NCBI RefSeq assembly: GCF_001039355.2
Contig: NW_019775496.1
Coordinates: 117,678 to 181,677 of the forward strand
DNA from: Lingula anatina
Taxonomy: Eukaryota > Brachiopoda > Lingulata > Lingulida > Lingulidae
DNA length: 64,000 bases
Direction of reading: 5' to 3'
Both the position numbers and the translations under genes were made by a program. Every line of letters starts with the position of its first letter. Position 1 is the first letter of the stretch. Positions 48,916-58,291 of this stretch are shown here, one piece after another. Below the pieces are notes generated by a model, which was given only the letters and a program-made list of their open reading frames with translations, did no database searches and was not told the origin of the DNA.

Positions 48916-51172
48916 GGGGTTGATAAGCATTTTTAATTAAAATTAGCACAAACGTGTTTTCGTGATCTAACCAAGAAAAAGCATAATTTGGTTCAATGGG
49001 TCGTGAAAGATATTCCCATAATATCTGCAATAACTTGGGAAAAAATCATTTACCGAAATTAAATTGCACAATATGTAAACCTGTATAGGTACACTACCTG
49101 CAATACAAAAAGAGCAGCTGTGTCTATTCCCTCCTCTCTGTCCAGGTCCTCCGCGAATCGGCGGTAAAATAGACGTGGTCGTTACCATGGCACCGCAGTG
49201 GTAGCACGGGCTGGCAGTGCCCATCTGGGCCCACCCTCTGAAAATGTCCCAGTTTGACAACTTTGAATGTCGGCTGTGATTATTATCATCGATATTTTCA
49301 CTTTGATACCGACAGGCCCGTAGCCAGCAATTTCGAAAAGGGTTTTTTTTCAAAAAAAAAAAAAAATGGACCTGTTACAATGAAACCTTTGTGTACCTAG
49401 ATCAAATATTACCCAGAATGGACCTTTCTTTCGAAGCCACCTCTCCCCCCCCTCCCCGGCTACAGGCCTGGGTGGGATACATAAACGCATGTATAGATAA
49501 ATAAATACAAAAGAATAAAGAGCATAAAGGAGCATCATATGAGTGAAAGGTCGTTCGCTGCCTGCACATACTGTTGTAATAACTGTGGATTGACCTGTCT
49601 CCCAGGGGATACGGTTTAGATTTCTGTCACGCCTATTGAAGCTGCTGGGGTAATTAATCATCGTTCAGCAGCTTCAGTAGTAGTGCCAGACATCTAAGCA
49701 GGTTAATTCCTTAACCTCGCTTTTGACAAAAGAAACTGTGCTATATCTTCCACTTTTTGATGTATAAATAATTACTATTAATATGAAGGTTTGCAATTCG
49801 AACGCAATTAAGCGAAAAACCTCTCGGAAATCCTGCTAAATCGATTTAGGTATGGGACCCCAGTCTAAGACTGTTGGTGCAAAGTAGCTGACAGAGAGAG
49901 AGACAGAGGGAGAATTAAAGGCAGCCATACTCTGGAAAATGTTTCAGTTTTAAAGAATAAGACTCACCTAAAATCATGCCCACACTCATTGCAATGAAAT
50001 TCTGCATAGCCCCACTCTCGATCTCTTGGTATAGCATCGAATTTTACTCTACAGCCATAACACTTTGAAACCTACAAAATAATGTCATTTGAGAAATAAT
50101 ACAAGATCGATTCTGATGGGTTATAGTTAAAATCATTTTTTTTCTTTTTTTTTCTTTGCTGTATCATTACTTTATTCATAGACTGAGTAACCATACCTAA
50201 ATCTATCTTACAGGATCGATTCATTTCCTGCGGGTTCTCGCTTAAGTGCTTTCAGCCTAAGCGGCTTAGATGTATGGCACGCCCACTGAAGCTGCTAAAC
50301 GATAATAAATTACCCCCTAGCAGCCTTAGTAGGCGTGATGGGCATCTAAGCCGCTTAAGTTGATTGCAATTGAGCGGGAATCCCCTTGGAGATGGTTAGT
50401 ACGATAGGAGCAGTTTCGCACATGTATTGTTTGAGGTTGTTGCTTTGCGAAATGACGTTAAATGCCGGAAAAGGAGATGTCGGAAATGAACCCTGGGCGT
50501 CAGGTACCGCTGCGACCTGTCTTGTACAATAGCGCCTCTTTACGCACGAAGAGAGACTAATATTTCTATCTGAGAGGACTGGCTACAAGCAAGCTAAGAC
50601 TGGATTACCACAGATTTAGATCGATCCGTCTGGATCGACCTAACTCCCTGGGGGTTCACGCTAAACTGCTGTCAGCTTCTGGGAGCTTAGCGCGCACAAA
50701 AGTTAATTACCCCCTTACAGCTTTTGGTAGGCTGGACAGACATTTAAGCCGGTCAAACTGACAGCAATCTAGTGAGACTCCCCAAGGGGATAGATAGATC
50801 TATCCAAATATCTGAGGGAATGGTCTCTAAGGCCCAGCATAACGAAAGGGGGCCGTTTGTTCTCACTGGTATGAAACTTACTAGTTTTCTTGCAGGGACT
50901 CGTCTCCACCAGGCTTTGTCACAAGCTTGGCACGCGAATTGTCTGATCTCTACAGAGAGGCGTCCATTTCTAGCCTCACTTGTCCGAGGAACAACCTCGA
51001 TCTGCAAGTATTTAGATGTGTTTTGATATGTGTGTATGCAGGGGTGGAGCAGGCGTGAGAGAGAGAAAGACAGAGAGAGAGAATGTGCGGTTGTGAAAGG
51101 AAGGCAAGTGACGGAGAAAAGAGATGGATAGAGCTGATAAACAGGAAATATATATTTGTAAAGCATATAAGA

Positions 51173-51222
<50 letters not shown>

Positions 51223-53397
51223 CGCACACACACACACAGGCGCACATCAAATAAGAATAACATTAATTAATAACCGAAATAAATATCTTTTGCCAACTTA
51301 ATCTGTGAAATACTATCCAGTTACCCAGCTTGCGGCCTCTTCTTGTATTTCCCGTCTCAAATCCTCAGGCGTTGCTAAAACAGAAAACCAAATATATGAC
51401 TGAAACAGAAATATTTTGTTTATTAAAACTCAGCGCATTTTCAAAACTAATTTGTTTATTTTACTTGGCCTGTGCTTTGATCCGAGTGTTTGCTGCTTTA
51501 AAAAAAATCAACAAAATGATAAACATTATGGACTATTAGATAGACAAATTGGTAATAACAAAAAAAAAAACATTATTATTGACTAGATATCATTCCGTTT
51601 ACAAGCATTTGTCTCCACTCACTTTCGAATACATAAGAGGCCGCCTGTCTAATATCGAAATCAAATTTCTGAACAAGATATCCAGCTTCGTTTTCAGTGA
51701 AACGTCCTCGAAAAAGTTCGCGGAATGCATTGAGCTGAAATCAAAACATGTATCATACGTGAGCATGAAAAAGTCAATTTATTACACGAATTAAATAACA
51801 TATTGTTTTTAATATGTAGTACTTTCATTTGTGTGAGTAGTTTAACACCAAAATTACACACACAGGACTACTTGATTTATACCTGATTACATTTTCTTAT
51901 AGGATTTATTCTAATGACAGATCGCAGGCCCGTAGCCAGCAAATTCGAAAGGGGGGTTCTTTTTCTGAAAAAGTGGACCTTTTAAAATAAAACTTATGTG
52001 TACCTAGATAAAATTTTACCCAAAATGGACCTTTTCCTGACAAAAGGGGCGGTTCTTTCGAACCCCCCCCCCCCCGAACCCCCCCTGGCTACGGGCCTAC
52101 ATCCAGATATTGCAGGTGATGGACTTACAAGTAATTGTTCATGTCCCTATCGAATACGACAGAGAAAAAATGTGACAAAATAGGCTTTTGATTATCCATA
52201 AGATATTACAGGGGCGGATTTAGGGCGTCTTCTGGGTCTTCCAGAAGACGGTCAGATTTTCAAGTTTACATTGGCGGGTATCTAATTTTTTCTGTCGGAA
52301 GACGGTCAAAAATGAAGAACGGATCAACAAAGATAATTTGGAAGACTGTCAGGAAATAACTCTGAATCCGCCCCTAAGATATTCACAGATATGTCATTTT
52401 CTCATGGGATTCTACCGACACATCCAGATATTGCAGGTAGTGGACTTACATATAATGTAATATAACTTACACAGTATGTCATGGAGTGATGGAGTAAAGA
52501 AAATTCTCGTAGAAAATGGGTTTGGAGATGTGTGGCTTAAACAGAAAGCAGACAAAAACTTCATGAAAAAATTTTAGTGTTAAACTTAGAGACAGTAGTA
52601 TACAACTTTGGCATAGTAGGATATCACAAGAAAATCTCAATATGAGAACGTATAAAACTTTCGAACTTCATTTTGAGAAATTATTTAGCACCAACAAAGC
52701 GATACCTAGCACTAACATTTAAATTTACGCCTGCCAGGTACAGTGTAGGTGGTGTATGTTGGTCGTAGCTCGTTTTCCACTATGGCTAGGCTGGCACAGA
52801 GAGAGTTTGATGACAATTAGCATAGTTTACGACATTTGCCCAATTATACCACTCACATTTTGCTGGGCAGTGATGTAACGAAGCGTTACTGGGACTTAGT
52901 TAAGACGATCATTTTTTGCTATCATTTTTGGTATTTTAGGGGGCAGGCGGTGTCTTTTGGTACGGTTAACAACTATGATTCAGCTAGTCAAAATCCTTGT
53001 TTCCTATTTTCAAGTGGAGGCCTAAAACAAGCAACTTAAGATATTCTAGATCATTTAACAACTCCCCCCTGCCGCCCCCCCTCCCCACCGAATCATCTAG
53101 ACTTCATTATCGCAGCTAGCTGCTCTTAGTATTTGCCTAATCAGATACGTTTTAAGAACTACACAAAGTAAGTAGCACATCTTTGATAAACGAATATCAA
53201 AAACAGAGAAAGTTTTCGTATATCAGGGGACCCCTCTGAGCTCCGAACATCGTAATTGCTACAGATGTAATTTAAATTGCATTTTATATCTTGTGCCCCT
53301 CTCCCATCCCATGCACACACAAAATCCCGGATCTCCTAATGGAGAACAATTTGAACAAATGTACCTTTTTTTCGGCGTCCTCTTCAACATCAGCCAT
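48158..53397 (-). CDS. SHFL: Shiftless (SHFL) homologue, copy B (complete)
   Basis: Seven exons join in frame to 260 residues: 53365-53397, 51623-51734, 51325-51374, 50882-51001, 49968-50071, 49098-49237 and 48158-48381. Order along the protein is: short acidic start; helical N-terminal region [27 protein letters not shown] linker; zinc-binding core with four CxxC pairs (CQAC, CYGC, CNEC, CYHC) and a later HSCSFC; then [12 protein letters not shown] and an acidic tail. All these landmarks and their order match vertebrate SHFL, whose length is close to 290. The protein should bind RNA and act in the cytoplasm on translating ribosomes; a role against viruses is inferred from vertebrates. A seven-base deletion relative to copy A shifts the last codons, so the tail ends early at SDDANGGAL. 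Confidence 0.9.
48582..48651. repeat. Poly-C and (CA)n tract
   Basis: The C run and CA run in the SHFL B 3' intron are much longer than in copy A (31340-31371). In copy C this CA tract carries an alpha element. Confidence 0.9.
49098..49237 (-). CDS. SHFL: SHFL B exon 6 (fourth zinc pair)
   Basis: It encodes [26 protein letters not shown] and HSCSFC, ending before GTAGTG. The end of this exon is the most variable part among the three copies. Confidence 0.9.
49313..49470. mobile_element. MITE, family beta, in SHFL B intron
   Basis: It runs from CAGGCCCGTAGCCAGCAA to CCCGGCTACAGGCCTG and matches 32033-32187. Confidence 0.75.
49586..49869. mobile_element. Palindromic MITE gamma interrupted by a LINE tail
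   Basis: It matches 32310-32600, including the LINE-derived insert at 49711-49793. Confidence 0.75.
49968..50071 (-). CDS. SHFL: SHFL B exon 5 (second and third zinc pairs)
   Basis: It encodes [20 protein letters not shown] and [14 protein letters not shown], ending before GTGAGT. The two CxxC pairs here are identical in A and B; C has CNKC with Gly-Asn after it. Confidence 0.9.
50180..50414. mobile_element. Palindromic MITE, family gamma
   Basis: It matches 32911-33160, but the terminal ATAGATCGATCC near 50393 is lost. Confidence 0.7.
50597..50828. mobile_element. Palindromic MITE, family gamma
   Basis: It matches 33338-33568 and lies immediately left of SHFL B exon 4. Confidence 0.75.
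50882..51001 (-). CDS. SHFL: SHFL B exon 4 (first zinc pair)
   Basis: Forty codons run from IEVVPRTSEA to [20 protein letters not shown], then GTAAGT. The CxxC and WWRRVP segment is the most diagnostic part of the family. Copies differ at CDKS (A), CDKA (B) and CDHS (C). Confidence 0.9.
51177..51238. repeat. (CT)n-(CA)n microsatellite
   Basis: It lies in the intron between SHFL B exons 3 and 4. It generates the accidental Arg-Glu and Ser-Leu open frames here. Confidence 0.95.
51325..51374 (-). CDS. SHFL: SHFL B exon 3
   Basis: Fifty bases code [16 protein letters not shown] between a CTGTTTTAG acceptor and a GTAACT donor. Confidence 0.8.
51623..51734 (-). CDS. SHFL: SHFL B exon 2
   Basis: A TGATTTCAG acceptor leads to [20 protein letters not shown] and [17 protein letters not shown], then GTGAGT. 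It corresponds to the helical N-terminal region of SHFL. Confidence 0.85.
51925..52098. mobile_element. MITE, family beta (well preserved)
   Basis: The ends are CAGGCCCGTAGCCAGCAA and CCTGGCTACGGGCCT, inverted repeats of each other. The flanks rejoin to match GACACATCCAGATATTGCAGG, which occurs uninterrupted at 61327 and 52421. Confidence 0.8.
52208..52375. mobile_element. hAT-type MITE alpha with 8-base target duplication
   Basis: AAGATATT stands at 52200-52207 and again at 52376-52383. The ends are CAGGGGCGGATTTAG and CTGAATCCGCCCCT. An eight-base duplication and these ends fit the hAT superfamily. Confidence 0.85.
52480..52680 (+). pseudogene. LINE reverse-transcriptase fragment, truncated
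   Basis: It matches 61602-61806 and then jumps to sequence matching 62529 onward. The frame is broken. About 720 bases present in the other copy are absent. Confidence 0.7.
53365..53397 (-). CDS. SHFL: SHFL B exon 1 (start)
   Basis: ATG opens MADVEEDAEKK and the exon ends AAAAAAG before GTACAT, phase 0. It joins directly to LNAFRELF. This is the only copy in the window with a start exon. Confidence 0.75.
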
Positions 53398-53848
53398 ATT
53401 CTGTGACAGGTGTTCTTCCCCCACGGGTACTTACATACAACTATATTTGTCAGTACAGCGGGCACATTTTGTAGGAGGTTTCACTTCTGGTTATTAACGA
53501 GTGACGTCATTGTCGACCCAGATATTTTCACGTGACAGAAATGTCATTAAGGGCATTGCGATATGGCTAAAATGATTTGCTTAACATCAGTACTGCTTTT
53601 TTTGCCCCTTTATGGCTTATATCCCCTACTTAGTTGTATAAGCCCCCTAATATGTTTGAATTTTTGAATGATTTTTAAAAAAAGTTTTGGAGGAGTAAAG
53701 GGTCTGCTAGGAAATTTGTGGCAAATTCTTATTTATTTTTGATGATTGTAGTCACAAATATGCATGTGTAGGCCTATACCTAACCCGTGCGTATAACGTA
53801 TATTTGTGGGAATTTCTGTGGGAATGGTCCCTAAAAGTATGTCTGTCT

Positions 53849-53887
<39 letters not shown>

Positions 53888-55104
53888 TTCATGCTACTAG
53901 CACGTGCTGGCTTTTTAAAATAAAAAATTAATGTTAAATAAAGACAAGAACGCCAGTTTTGTTGTCACAACCCTATATCTATATGCTTTGCGGTTGACCT
54001 GGGCCCCGTATTTCAAAAGCTTCGCAAATCGCGGCCGTGCGCTTATAGCGAAATCACCATCAGTTTCGAGGCTATTACAGTGTATTTGCGGCTAGTCGCA
54101 AAGGCTTCTGCGTATGCATAATTCGTCATTTTAATGTGTCTTTCATGTTATTAAACATGGCGGCAAGCTTGGGTTGCTAGTCATAATAGCATATAACTAA
54201 AGCTATAACAAAAAAATGTAAGCTTATAAAAGAATGAATCGCTCGGTACCTCTGATAGATAAATATTCACCTGAAGAATGCTAAAGTCATGTTTTTTGAT
54301 GCATAAACATTTCAAAATTGAACATTTTATACATCATTTTAATATTTTCTGATAAATATAATTCGTCTGTGTAGTCTACTAAAAATAATCATAAATTTAA
54401 AAGTGTCATTTTGTACACAAAATAAAAAAGCAGAAACAAGGCATTCGGTGACCTTCCTCAGTGTCTATTGTGAGACTGGACAAAGCTCCCCAATGCGTCA
54501 GTAAGTGTGTCAGTCCAAGCTTCGCTTATTGAATTGTTTCTTTGACATTTTATTGGTGTCAAACACTTCAAATGTCAGTATTTGTAATTATGATATTCCT
54601 ATATATAAAAACAACCTCTTGATTGGCGTCATGGTTTAAAAAATTCATTTTTTGTAATTTTATGTAATTCATGTAATTGTGTTATGACGTCTTCAATTTA
54701 TGCGGCAATCGAATTTTAGTAGAGTTTGAGATTATAATAAAGGGTACCGGAGAAGACTGATTGTGCCCTGAAGTGACGTGTAGTGGTGTTAGAAGCGAAG
54801 CTGAGTGGTCATTTTAAGCTGGAGGTGAACGGGAGAAAAGAAGGGGAGTCGGAGGAAAAAGAAGTATTCCAAACAACATGGTAATATAACACTTTTTCTT
54901 TACGCATTTTAGACAGAGAATACTTGTAAAAATAATAGGTGCATGATATGAAAACGTGACACGGAACTTGAAGGTGCAAAATCGTGCTTTATTTACTGTC
55001 AATTTGTTTTGAAATACACGCTGCATCAACAGCCAGCGCGTCAAGGGAAAAGAATTCCCGGGAGTCTATAAATCGTTGTCATGTGGAATTTAAGCATTTA
55101 ATCA
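53398..55104. other. Upstream region of SHFL B
   Basis: This should hold the SHFL B promoter, reading to the left. 53502 onward is repeated at 63127-64000. It has a (CT)n tract at 53852-53884. On the plus strand an ATG at 54878-54880 is followed at once by GTAATA, so it could be a first exon of another gene, but I find no second exon. Confidence 0.45.
53502..53509. promoter_or_regulatory. CRE-like palindrome upstream of SHFL B
   Basis: TGACGTCA, the full CREB/ATF site, lies about 105 bases upstream of the SHFL B start codon. It is kept at 63127-63134 upstream of copy C. Activity is inferred from the motif only; note that a TGACGTCA also occurs by chance inside the 1.15-kb element. Confidence 0.4.
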
Positions 55105-55343
55105 TTTCCGACGTCTCATTTTCCGACATTTAGCGTTATTTCGCAAAGCAACATTGACCTCAAACAATACATGTGCGAAACTGGTCCTGTCGTACGAAAC
55201 TGGATCGATCTATGTCCGGGTGGATTCTCGCTAAATTGCAATCAACTAAAGCGGCTTAGATGTCTATCACGCCTACTAAGGCTGCTAGGGGGTAATTAAT
55301 TATCGTTTAGCAGCTTCAGTGGGCGTGCCAGACATCTAAGCCA

Positions 55344-56498
55344 CCATCCCCAGAAATGCACTGCATGACGTCACGCTTAGCCCACTGCGCATGCGTGCAC
55401 TTTTAATGAGTTGCTAGATTGCCATAGGAAAATGAATGGGTTCGCGATTCGTGGGTAATTCGTGATAATTGACAAACTAACGGCCTGATGCCGATAGACA
55501 GCAACGCTGTGCTATGTTTCAAGCAACTCCTGACCAAATATCGCTTGGGTTTTTGAAAAAATTCTGTTGTACACACGTACTAAGAAGTCTGCCGTGTATT
55601 GCCTAGCCTACCCTCAGCAAAACGCATATATTTTCAGAAATAGTGATTTTAGACGGTAGATTCACTCAGAAACAAAGGTAAACTCATTCGTTGCCGATAG
55701 CACCAGCAGATAGCAGCACCATACAGAGTCTGATTAAAAACTCATGGCAATTGAAGAACTTTTACCACTGTACAATGGAGTAAAAAAAAAAGCACTTAAC
55801 ACAAATGTGAAACTGCCCAGTGCAAGGCCAAGAATTCAATCACTATTTTCAATCATATTATCAGATTCTACATAAATTGACTGACAATATCACTACTTAG
55901 TATTTAACTAATCTCTTAATCCAAAATTCTTATCATCATTTAATAATAATGCAAAATTCTTCTTTCAGATTGCTGTTTATTTATTTAAAATTTCAATGCT
56001 GCAACTGTTCCAAAATAATCTTGTATTAAGGAAAAATGCAAATAAGAAGTGGAAGACCAATTTTACCCACATTATTCAATTATTTGAATATAAAAAGAAT
56101 AAGATCACGATTTAACAAATTAAAATAATCTTTCATGTACTCTTTCATTAATAACATATTAAACACAATTAAAGTTATAAATTAGTGGTAATGGCTTATT
56201 CTGGAATATATGACCTCTGCACATCATCAGTACCTGACTTGGTACAGTATAGTTACTACTTGGATACAGAGTTAGATTTAATAATGTAACAATAACAACA
56301 ATATATATTACAATAAACTTCTCTGCACATGTCAGACGCTTGTTACCATGAACTAACACTACTTGACAATGGGCTGAGCACTTATCACAGAGTCTGTGTG
56401 CGATGCCATTGTTGTGCTGTGATTGGCTAGTTGAGTCACGTAAAGCCCTACTGTAGCGCCCTCGCGTATCGCGTGAATGCTGCGCATTTCTGGCCATG
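55344..56498 (-). mobile_element. 1.15-kb element with ORF (family eta), minus orientation
   Basis: It is the reverse complement of 35185-36336, with ends CATCCCCAGAAATGCACTGCAT and ATGCTGCGCATTTCTGGCCATG. Both copies have nearly the same length, 1152 and 1155 bases. Confidence 0.8.
56159..56497 (-). CDS. 112-residue ORF inside the 1.15-kb element
   Basis: It corresponds to the ORF at 35186-35500 with a slightly longer C-terminus. The cysteine segment CDKCSAHCQVVLVHGNKRL and the hydrophobic stretch are kept. Differences cluster in the first 30 residues. The function is unknown. Confidence 0.35.
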   Translation of the reverse strand: MARNAQHSRDTRGRYSRALRDSTSQSQHNNGIAHRLCDKCSAHCQVVLVHGNKRLTCAEKFIVIYIVVIVTLLNLTLYPSSNYTVPSQVLMMCRGHIFQNKPLPLIYNFNCV

Positions 56499-56687
56499 TT
56501 AAGGTGAAAGCAATTTAGCGAGAAACCCCCGGGAATGGATCGATCCTGTTAGGTCGATCTAGGTACGGGAACCCAGTCTAGGATGAAGGCAATGACACAG
56601 AAAAATAAAAAAAAACAAATATTTTGAACTATAACCCATCAGAATTGATCTTGTATTATTTCTCATAAGACAAAATTATTTTTGTAG

Positions 56688-56782
56688 GTTTCAAAGTGTT
56701 ATGGCTGTAAAGTAAAATTCAATGCTATACCAAGAGATAAAGAGTGGGGCTATTCCTTTGCGAGTGTGGACATGATTTTAAG
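56688..56782 (+). pseudogene. SHFL: Broken SHFL exon 5 (fragment D)
   Basis: The exon starts correctly after a TTTTGTAG acceptor with [11 protein letters not shown]. About ten bases are then missing after GGGGCTAT, which removes the AEFHCN part and shifts the frame. The donor has changed from AGGTGAGT to AAGTGAGT. It encodes KDKEW-type residues as in copy C. It cannot give a working zinc domain. Confidence 0.8.
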
Positions 56783-57171
56783 TGAGTCTTATTCTGTAAA
56801 ACCTGAAACAGGTTTTCAGTGTATGGCCGCCTTTAATTCTCTCACTCTCTCTCTCTCTCTCTCTCAGCTTCCTTACACCAACAGTTTATGTGGTGGGAAC
56901 GAACAACCTTGTCACTCATATGGTGCTTCTTTGTGCTCTTTATTCTTGTGTCTGCATATTTATTTACCTATTCATGCCATTATGTATCCCATCCAGGCCC
57001 GTAGGCTCGTGGGGTTCAAAAGAAAAGGTTTATTCTGGGCAATATTTTCCATTACAGTCTCAAATCCTCATGGCTGCTTGATCATTCCCAAAGCCTCAAA
57101 CAAACTAACAAATAAAAAACGGTCTCACGCAGCTTCCACGTCACCCATTCCCATCATCCCCTTGGGTTCCA

Positions 57172-58220
57172 TCACGGCCGCGACCCTCCGCCACTTTCGT
57201 CATCACTTCCGTCATCACTTGGTATGGGAGAAAGGCGGTCGTATGCGATGAAATCGTTGTCATTCATCAGATCGTCCTGTGGCAAGAACGTGGCGACGGT
57301 AGAACCGGAACTGACGTGAACGTTACTGCTGTAGACAACACGTGGCAGACCAAACCTTCGTCTGACCTGAGGGTGACAGCACGGACGACCTTGGGGCAAA
57401 TGAAAAGCAGTTATTTTATTTTTATTGATTTTTAACAATATGTAACGAAACAATACAAAAGGCTACTAACACAATTAGACATACAGCAATGTTACATTAC
57501 ATATCGCAATTTTTTATTCCGTAGCGGGACACAGTGCTCCATGTAAGATAGCACAATACATTATGGCATTCAAAAGCCCCCTCCCCCCAACACACACACA
57601 CACACCAGGGGCGGATTTAGGGCGTCTTCTGGGTCTTCCAGAAGACGGTCAGATTTTCAAGTTTACATTGGCGGGTATCTAATTTTTTCTGTCGGAAGAC
57701 GGTCAAAAATGAAGAACGGATCAACAAAGATAATTTGGAAGACTGTCAGGAAATAACTCTGAATCCGCCCCTGCACACACACACACACACACACACACAC
57801 TCGAACGCACGCAGAGGGCTAAATACTAATAGTCTAAACAGAGACGTGGTTGATCTTGCNATCTAATTTTATCTGTCGGAAGACGGTCAAAAATGAAGAA
57901 CGGATCAACAAAGATAATTTGGAAGACTGTCAGGAAATAACTCTGAATCCGCCCCTGCACACACACACACACACACACACACACTCGAACGCACGCAGAG
58001 GGCTAAATACTAATAGTCTAAACAGAGACGTGGTTGATCTTGCTGTTAAATAATATGAACTAAAGAGGTATAGTACAATACGATAAGTTGGAAAATAGTT
58101 TGGTCTTGGTTTGTCTGTTCAAATAATAATAATTATCATTATTATTATTATCAGTATTATCATTAAAGGGGGGGCGAAACAATTCCAACTTTTCTGTAGG
58201 CCCTATCCGAAAAACACACA

Positions 58221-58291
<71 letters not shown>

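Larger units (their letters stand above)
34886..51900. repeat. Large duplication unit 2 (Shisa + SHFL B)
   Basis: It matches 18563-34712 throughout. Unit 2 additionally has the 1.15-kb element at 35185-36336 and lacks about 170 bases corresponding to 21232-21403. Confidence 0.85.
55190..56582. mobile_element. Palindromic MITE gamma split by the 1.15-kb element
   Basis: The left part is 55190-55343 and the right part 56499-56582. Joined, they correspond to the gamma copy at 59430-59690 in reverse. The eta element landed in the right arm, so it is younger than this MITE copy. Confidence 0.75.
55105..57050 (+). repeat. Inverted partial copy of the SHFL locus (fragment D)
   Basis: Leaving out the inserted 1.15-kb element, this stretch is the reverse complement of about 58660-59775 in the copy C gene. 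It contains a gamma MITE, SHFL exon 5 and part of the following intron. It ends at about 57050, where the ordinary 3' flank of copy C begins. Together they form an inverted repeat separated by about 1.6 kb. Confidence 0.8.
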
